Below, one piece after another: positions 22,374 to 25,092 of a stretch of 25,092 bases of DNA (the stretch's first letter is position 1; the number at the start of each line of letters is the position of its first letter). A model generated the notes under the pieces. That model was not told the DNA's origin. It did no database searches and was given only the letters and a program-made list of their open reading frames with translations. Origin of the DNA: a virus. The stretch covers positions 1 to 25,092 of IMG/VR virus record IMGVR_UViG_3300035698_003511; one strand, 5' to 3'. A program made the position numbers and the translations under genes.

Positions 22374-22838
22374 CTACTCTTCGTCGTCTTTCTTTTCTTC
22401 TTTGATACCTAAACTCTCTCTAAGCTCTTTCGCTGCGGATTCTCTAACTGAATCGTCTTTCTTCGTAGCGTCAGATTTCAGTTTAACTCCACCAACTTTC
22501 GACAAGTAATCAAGTTCTTGCTTAACCGCTTCCTTGACTTGCCCTTCAAGATCAGATTCGGACTTAAACTGTTTCGCCTTAAACTCTTCACAAAATTTCA
22601 AGATAGCTGGAGCTGGCAACTGCGAAGCTTCTAACAACCCTTTTACCTTCGACTGGTATTCGACCTGTAAAGTTTCTTCGGTGTGCTTCTCTTCAACTTC
22701 TTTAATGCGAGCGTCTACGGCTTCTTTGATAACTTTTGCGTTATCTGCTTTCACATCTTCTATTACTTCCGCCCGGATAGACTCTATAAGGTCAGGTCTT
22801 TCCGCTTTAACCTCAGATAGTTTTACTGTTTTTAACAT
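22374..22838 (-). CDS. Scaffold protein from an internal start inside the protease gene
   Basis: An in-frame ATG at 22838 (residue 343 of the longer protein) has a very good ribosome site, AAGGAG 8 bases upstream. It would give a 154-residue protein: MLKTVKLSEVKAERPDLIESI, then long charged helices and an acidic Lys/Glu/Asp tail (KKDDEE). This is the character of a scaffolding protein. Lambda makes Nu3 within C, and Mu makes gpZ within I, in the same way. The evidence is the ribosome site and the composition change, not protein data. Confidence 0.65.
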   Translation of the reverse strand: MLKTVKLSEVKAERPDLIESIRAEVIEDVKADNAKVIKEAVDARIKEVEEKHTEETLQVEYQSKVKGLLEASQLPAPAILKFCEEFKAKQFKSESDLEGQVKEAVKQELDYLSKVGGVKLKSDATKKDDSVRESAAKELRESLGIKEEKKDDEE

Positions 22839-23864
22839 AACAACTTCTCCTTTTTTTTGTCTCGCTGACTCAATTAAATACTCTACTCGTCCCCTGGCAC
22901 CAGCCTCAGTCACCCAATCGACACTGCGCGGTGATGCGATCTCGTCAATTACTTCAACTTGCATACCATCCATAGTTTGAAAAGATCGTTTTCCAGACGC
23001 GTTAATAGATATACCTATATTTTCACGGAATACAGGATCTCCTAGTTTGTTCGCTAACCATTCGTCATGTATATGTATCTGGCCCATTGCTTTACCGTCT
23101 TTATACCAGCTTTTTTCTATAATACCAACTTCGTCGCGTATAGATCGTTCCGGTTTCTCTCTTTCTTCACGATCAGTCGGATGATCGATAAACATCTTGA
23201 CACCCGCGAAGAGTGGCGCCGCTTCTTTGATGGTTTTATCCGGATAAAAGCGTTTTTTGTCGAAATTAATGCCTTTTTCGATCAAAACAGCTACTAATTT
23301 ACGACTTTTTGTGTCGAATTTAGCCTCTTTAAGCGTGAATTGTTCGCATAAATCGTCTTCCACGGCCTCTTTTGTAGCCGCGGATTCGGCTACATACTCC
23401 GGATTAACCTCAACCGGTGAGCCTAAATCAACCGTTTTATCTTCATTTATGCTAAAAGTTACCTTGAAATCCTTACTATCTTGCGAAACAATAGCATAAC
23501 CTTCAAACATGTGGCTTACATACGCCATAGAATTACCATATTCGTCTTTAGGAAACAATACCGATCCGTTTATAGCGTCTTGTACCTGTAAAGTAATATC
23601 TAAAAACGATCCTTTTGGCGCGGACTCGTGTAAACTCTTTTCCATGTTCTCGGCATGCTGCCTGGCCCATTCTTTCGCAGCTTCTTTCGTAAATTTATTT
23701 TTATCGAATAAAAATTCTTTGATTCGATGCTCACCTGTTTCTGTCAATACGCATCTGGCTTTAACTCCGTTCGCCAACAACACCATAGATTCTGTTCCAG
23801 TCGCTTTATTATCTTTCTGAAATACAATAAATCCGGAACCAGATTCTCTTATAAAATATTTCAT
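22374..23864 (-). CDS. Capsid maturation protease fused to scaffold
   Basis: The protein has 496 residues. An N-terminal XkdF-like part (to about 180) has KFTKEAAKEWARQH. The protease domain (about 180-335) has FIDHPT with His228, GISINASG at 284-291 with Ser286 as the likely nucleophile, and VDWVTEAGARG. These are typical of Mu gpI-type prohead serine proteases. From 343 on the chain is scaffold-like and helical, ending acidic. The gene stands before the decoration and capsid genes, as expected. An A8 run lies just before the internal start; a slip there would end the protein soon after the protease. Confidence 0.75.
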   Translation of the reverse strand: MKYFIRESGSGFIVFQKDNKATGTESMVLLANGVKARCVLTETGEHRIKEFLFDKNKFTKEAAKEWARQHAENMEKSLHESAPKGSFLDITLQVQDAINGSVLFPKDEYGNSMAYVSHMFEGYAIVSQDSKDFKVTFSINEDKTVDLGSPVEVNPEYVAESAATKEAVEDDLCEQFTLKEAKFDTKSRKLVAVLIEKGINFDKKRFYPDKTIKEAAPLFAGVKMFIDHPTDREEREKPERSIRDEVGIIEKSWYKDGKAMGQIHIHDEWLANKLGDPVFRENIGISINASGKRSFQTMDGMQVEVIDEIASPRSVDWVTEAGARGRVEYLIESARQKKGEVVMLKTVKLSEVKAERPDLIESIRAEVIEDVKADNAKVIKEAVDARIKEVEEKHTEETLQVEYQSKVKGLLEASQLPAPAILKFCEEFKAKQFKSESDLEGQVKEAVKQELDYLSKVGGVKLKSDATKKDDSVRESAAKELRESLGIKEEKKDDEE

Positions 23865-23874
23865 ATTTCTCCTA

Positions 23875-24627
23875 TTAAATACTTTCTGGAATAATTTCCT
23901 CTATTTCTTCTGTCTCATATTGACAAGTTTCTATTTCTTCAGGTTGACTTATGGATTCTATGATCCGTTCAATCAGAGCTTCTTCGTTTATTACATGCTT
24001 GGCACCGTATCCTGTTTTAATAATTTGTAACTCTTTAAAAAGTTTTTCTTGATTGTTCGATATGCTTTTATATAACAAGTTTACTTTATTTTCTACATTT
24101 GTCAAATCTTTTGACTCAAATAAATCTTTTATATGTTTTTTTACTTCTTGTATGTCTTCTGAATTGTCAATCTGTTTCAATAATTTTTTCACATCCCGTT
24201 TAATTATTTTATTAGATTTGAGAACCAGATCTTTTTCTTTTTCGGTCCAAACCGAGTTTCCCAACGCTCCGGAAAACACAGTAGGTGTCTTTGCCGTTAC
24301 GTCAACAATATAAGAAGATACCCTGACGTCAGTATCAGCCGACACACCTTTAATAGAAACCGTAACAATTTCACCAGCAAACACCGCTAATTTATTTGAT
24401 TGTACTACAGTCTTTGTTGTTCCGGACGAGATATCGTTATAGTCATCCCTGACTCGGCCGTTAACATCATAACGGATCTGATATAATCCGTCGCCGGCAA
24501 TCGGATTAGCAGCATCTCCAAGATCAACTCGAACGTTTATCTCAGCGTCAGTTAACATCGTGTATTGCTGCACTTGTATTAAACTTGAAATGTCTAATAG
24601 CGCCGTCGCAGTATTAAGAGTGTTCAT
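23875..24627 (-). CDS. Head-region protein with beta domain and coiled coil, unknown
   Basis: The protein has 250 residues. The first 130 form a beta-sandwich-like part (INVRVDLGD, GLYQIRYDVNGRV, TVVQSNKLAVFAGEIVTVSIKG). Residues about 140-210 are a strongly charged coiled coil (KSNKIIKRDVKKLLKQIDNSEDIQEVKKHIKDLF), and the end is acidic. This suggests an elongated oligomer such as a head fibre or accessory virion protein, but I recognise no family. AGGAG precedes ATG 24627, which overlaps the upstream gene by 14 bases. Confidence 0.5.
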   Translation of the reverse strand: MNTLNTATALLDISSLIQVQQYTMLTDAEINVRVDLGDAANPIAGDGLYQIRYDVNGRVRDDYNDISSGTTKTVVQSNKLAVFAGEIVTVSIKGVSADTDVRVSSYIVDVTAKTPTVFSGALGNSVWTEKEKDLVLKSNKIIKRDVKKLLKQIDNSEDIQEVKKHIKDLFESKDLTNVENKVNLLYKSISNNQEKLFKELQIIKTGYGAKHVINEEALIERIIESISQPEEIETCQYETEEIEEIIPESI

Positions 24628-24835
24628 GCTTCTCCTCGGTATTTTTAAGATCGTCTATCAACTCTTGATCTATTTTAAGTATATGTGCTAGATAAGCATA
24701 TTCAAGTTTACGATAGGCTTTTCTGGCTAGACAATCTGCTGAAGTTTTAGAGATAGCCACATTGATATCTTCATATAGCGGAGCCATTTTCTTGATATCG
24801 TGGAGAATGGTTTTAAGAAACTCATCTTTATCCAT
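24614..24835 (-). CDS. Small helical protein of the head module, unknown
   Basis: The protein has 73 residues, almost fully helical in appearance, with two charged amphipathic segments (LKTILHDIKKMAPLYEDINVAI and LEYAYLAHILKIDQELIDDL) and a polar end. It overlaps the following gene by 14 bases and has a GGGG-rich ribosome site before ATG 24835. No motif is recognised; the position near the portal side suggests a minor morphogenesis role. Confidence 0.5.
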   Translation of the reverse strand: MDKDEFLKTILHDIKKMAPLYEDINVAISKTSADCLARKAYRKLEYAYLAHILKIDQELIDDLKNTEEKHEHS

Positions 24836-24844
24836 AGCTACCCC

Positions 24845-25072
24845 CTATTTCAATCCTACCTGTATAGCGATATAACTTATCAAAACCCCTAAAACTACTC
24901 TAAAAGTCCAGTCCAGTAGTCCGTTCTTACTCTTATCTTGGTGTTGCATATACTCAAATGATCGCCTAGCCATTTCAGCCACACCGATCCTTCCATTACC
25001 CATGAGCAGTTTTTGTATGCTCTTTGATGTGATCTCAAGTTTATCGAGTTTTTCCCTTAGATCGGTATCCAT
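24845..25072 (-). CDS. Small C-terminally anchored membrane protein (XhlA-like in layout)
   Basis: The protein has 75 residues. An N-terminal coiled coil (LREKLDKLEITSKSIQKLL) is followed by a single C-terminal membrane span (TFRVVLGVLISYIAIQVGL) ending in Lys. The layout resembles haemolysin-like XhlA proteins or other small phage tail-anchored proteins, but the sequence does not prove it. It lies on the head side of the genome, far from the lysis cassette, so a lysis role is less likely than for the holin-like gene at 6005-6196. The upstream region lies outside the window. Confidence 0.5.
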   Translation of the reverse strand: MDTDLREKLDKLEITSKSIQKLLMGNGRIGVAEMARRSFEYMQHQDKSKNGLLDWTFRVVLGVLISYIAIQVGLK

Positions 25073-25092
25073 TATGACCCCATTTTGTTAGC

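Noticed and set aside
22851-22858. A8 run in the protease-scaffold gene as a programmed frameshift
   Set aside because: The -1 frame ends after about a dozen codons and the run sits directly before a ribosome site for the internal start, which explains the purines better. Kept only as a remark.
1-25092. CRISPR arrays, tRNA genes, insertion sequences, integrase or attachment sites
   Set aside because: I read the window for regular spacer repeats, cloverleaf-like segments, transposase motifs and integrase motifs and found none; short divergent tRNAs could escape reading by eye.

Overview
The window is the middle of a double-stranded DNA tailed-phage (or prophage) genome. Every gene I accept lies on the minus strand, so transcription runs from high to low coordinates. 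A tape-measure protein, a Dit-like and a Tal-like protein, and no sheath gene point to a siphovirus with a long non-contractile tail. A lipoprotein with a lipobox, a holin-like protein and an RlpA-like double-psi beta-barrel protein suggest a diderm (Gram-negative) host. Two very good sigma70-type promoters fit an ordinary bacterial host. The host genus cannot be read from the sequence. Terminase and portal are not present and probably lie beyond base 25092.

Layout in the direction of transcription. (1) Head module, 25072 to 20118: two small proteins, a possible virion accessory protein, a protease-scaffold gene with an internal start, a DUF2190-like decoration protein, a Mu gpT-like major capsid protein, a truncated methyltransferase and a gp6-like connector. 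(2) A modification cassette set into the neck genes, 20100 to 14120: an MptE/Maf/GT42-like protein, a radical SAM/SPASM protein, a methyltransferase, a GT4 glycosyltransferase, then the head-closure gene, then a 799-residue protein with three GT2-type domains and a TPR-like tail. (3) Tail module, 14118 to 6201: gp10-like protein, tail terminator, zinc ribbon, tail tube, tail assembly chaperone with a likely -1 frameshift, tape measure, Dit, Tal, a candidate receptor-binding protein and an XkdW-like protein. (4) Lysis cassette, 6196 to 5699: holin-like protein, an overlooked 57-residue membrane protein, and a lipoprotein overlapping it in another frame, an arrangement like Rz/Rz1. (5) A structured non-coding spacer with a promoter at about 5576-5698.

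(6) Early-type module, 5520 to the left end: two tiny zinc-binding proteins, the RlpA-like protein, another zinc ribbon, two unknowns, an SNF2-type helicase and a GroES-like co-chaperonin. A second promoter then drives a VRR-NUC nuclease, a coiled-coil protein, an SSB-like protein, a CHC2 zinc-finger protein and a truncated exported protein. The two promoters share an identical 14-bp dyad placed where a bound protein would block RNA polymerase, so both units are probably controlled by one regulator not seen here.

The most unusual feature is the sugar/radical-SAM cassette interleaved with neck genes. It would be expressed with the virion genes and most likely modifies a virion or host surface component. 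Its substrate is unknown.
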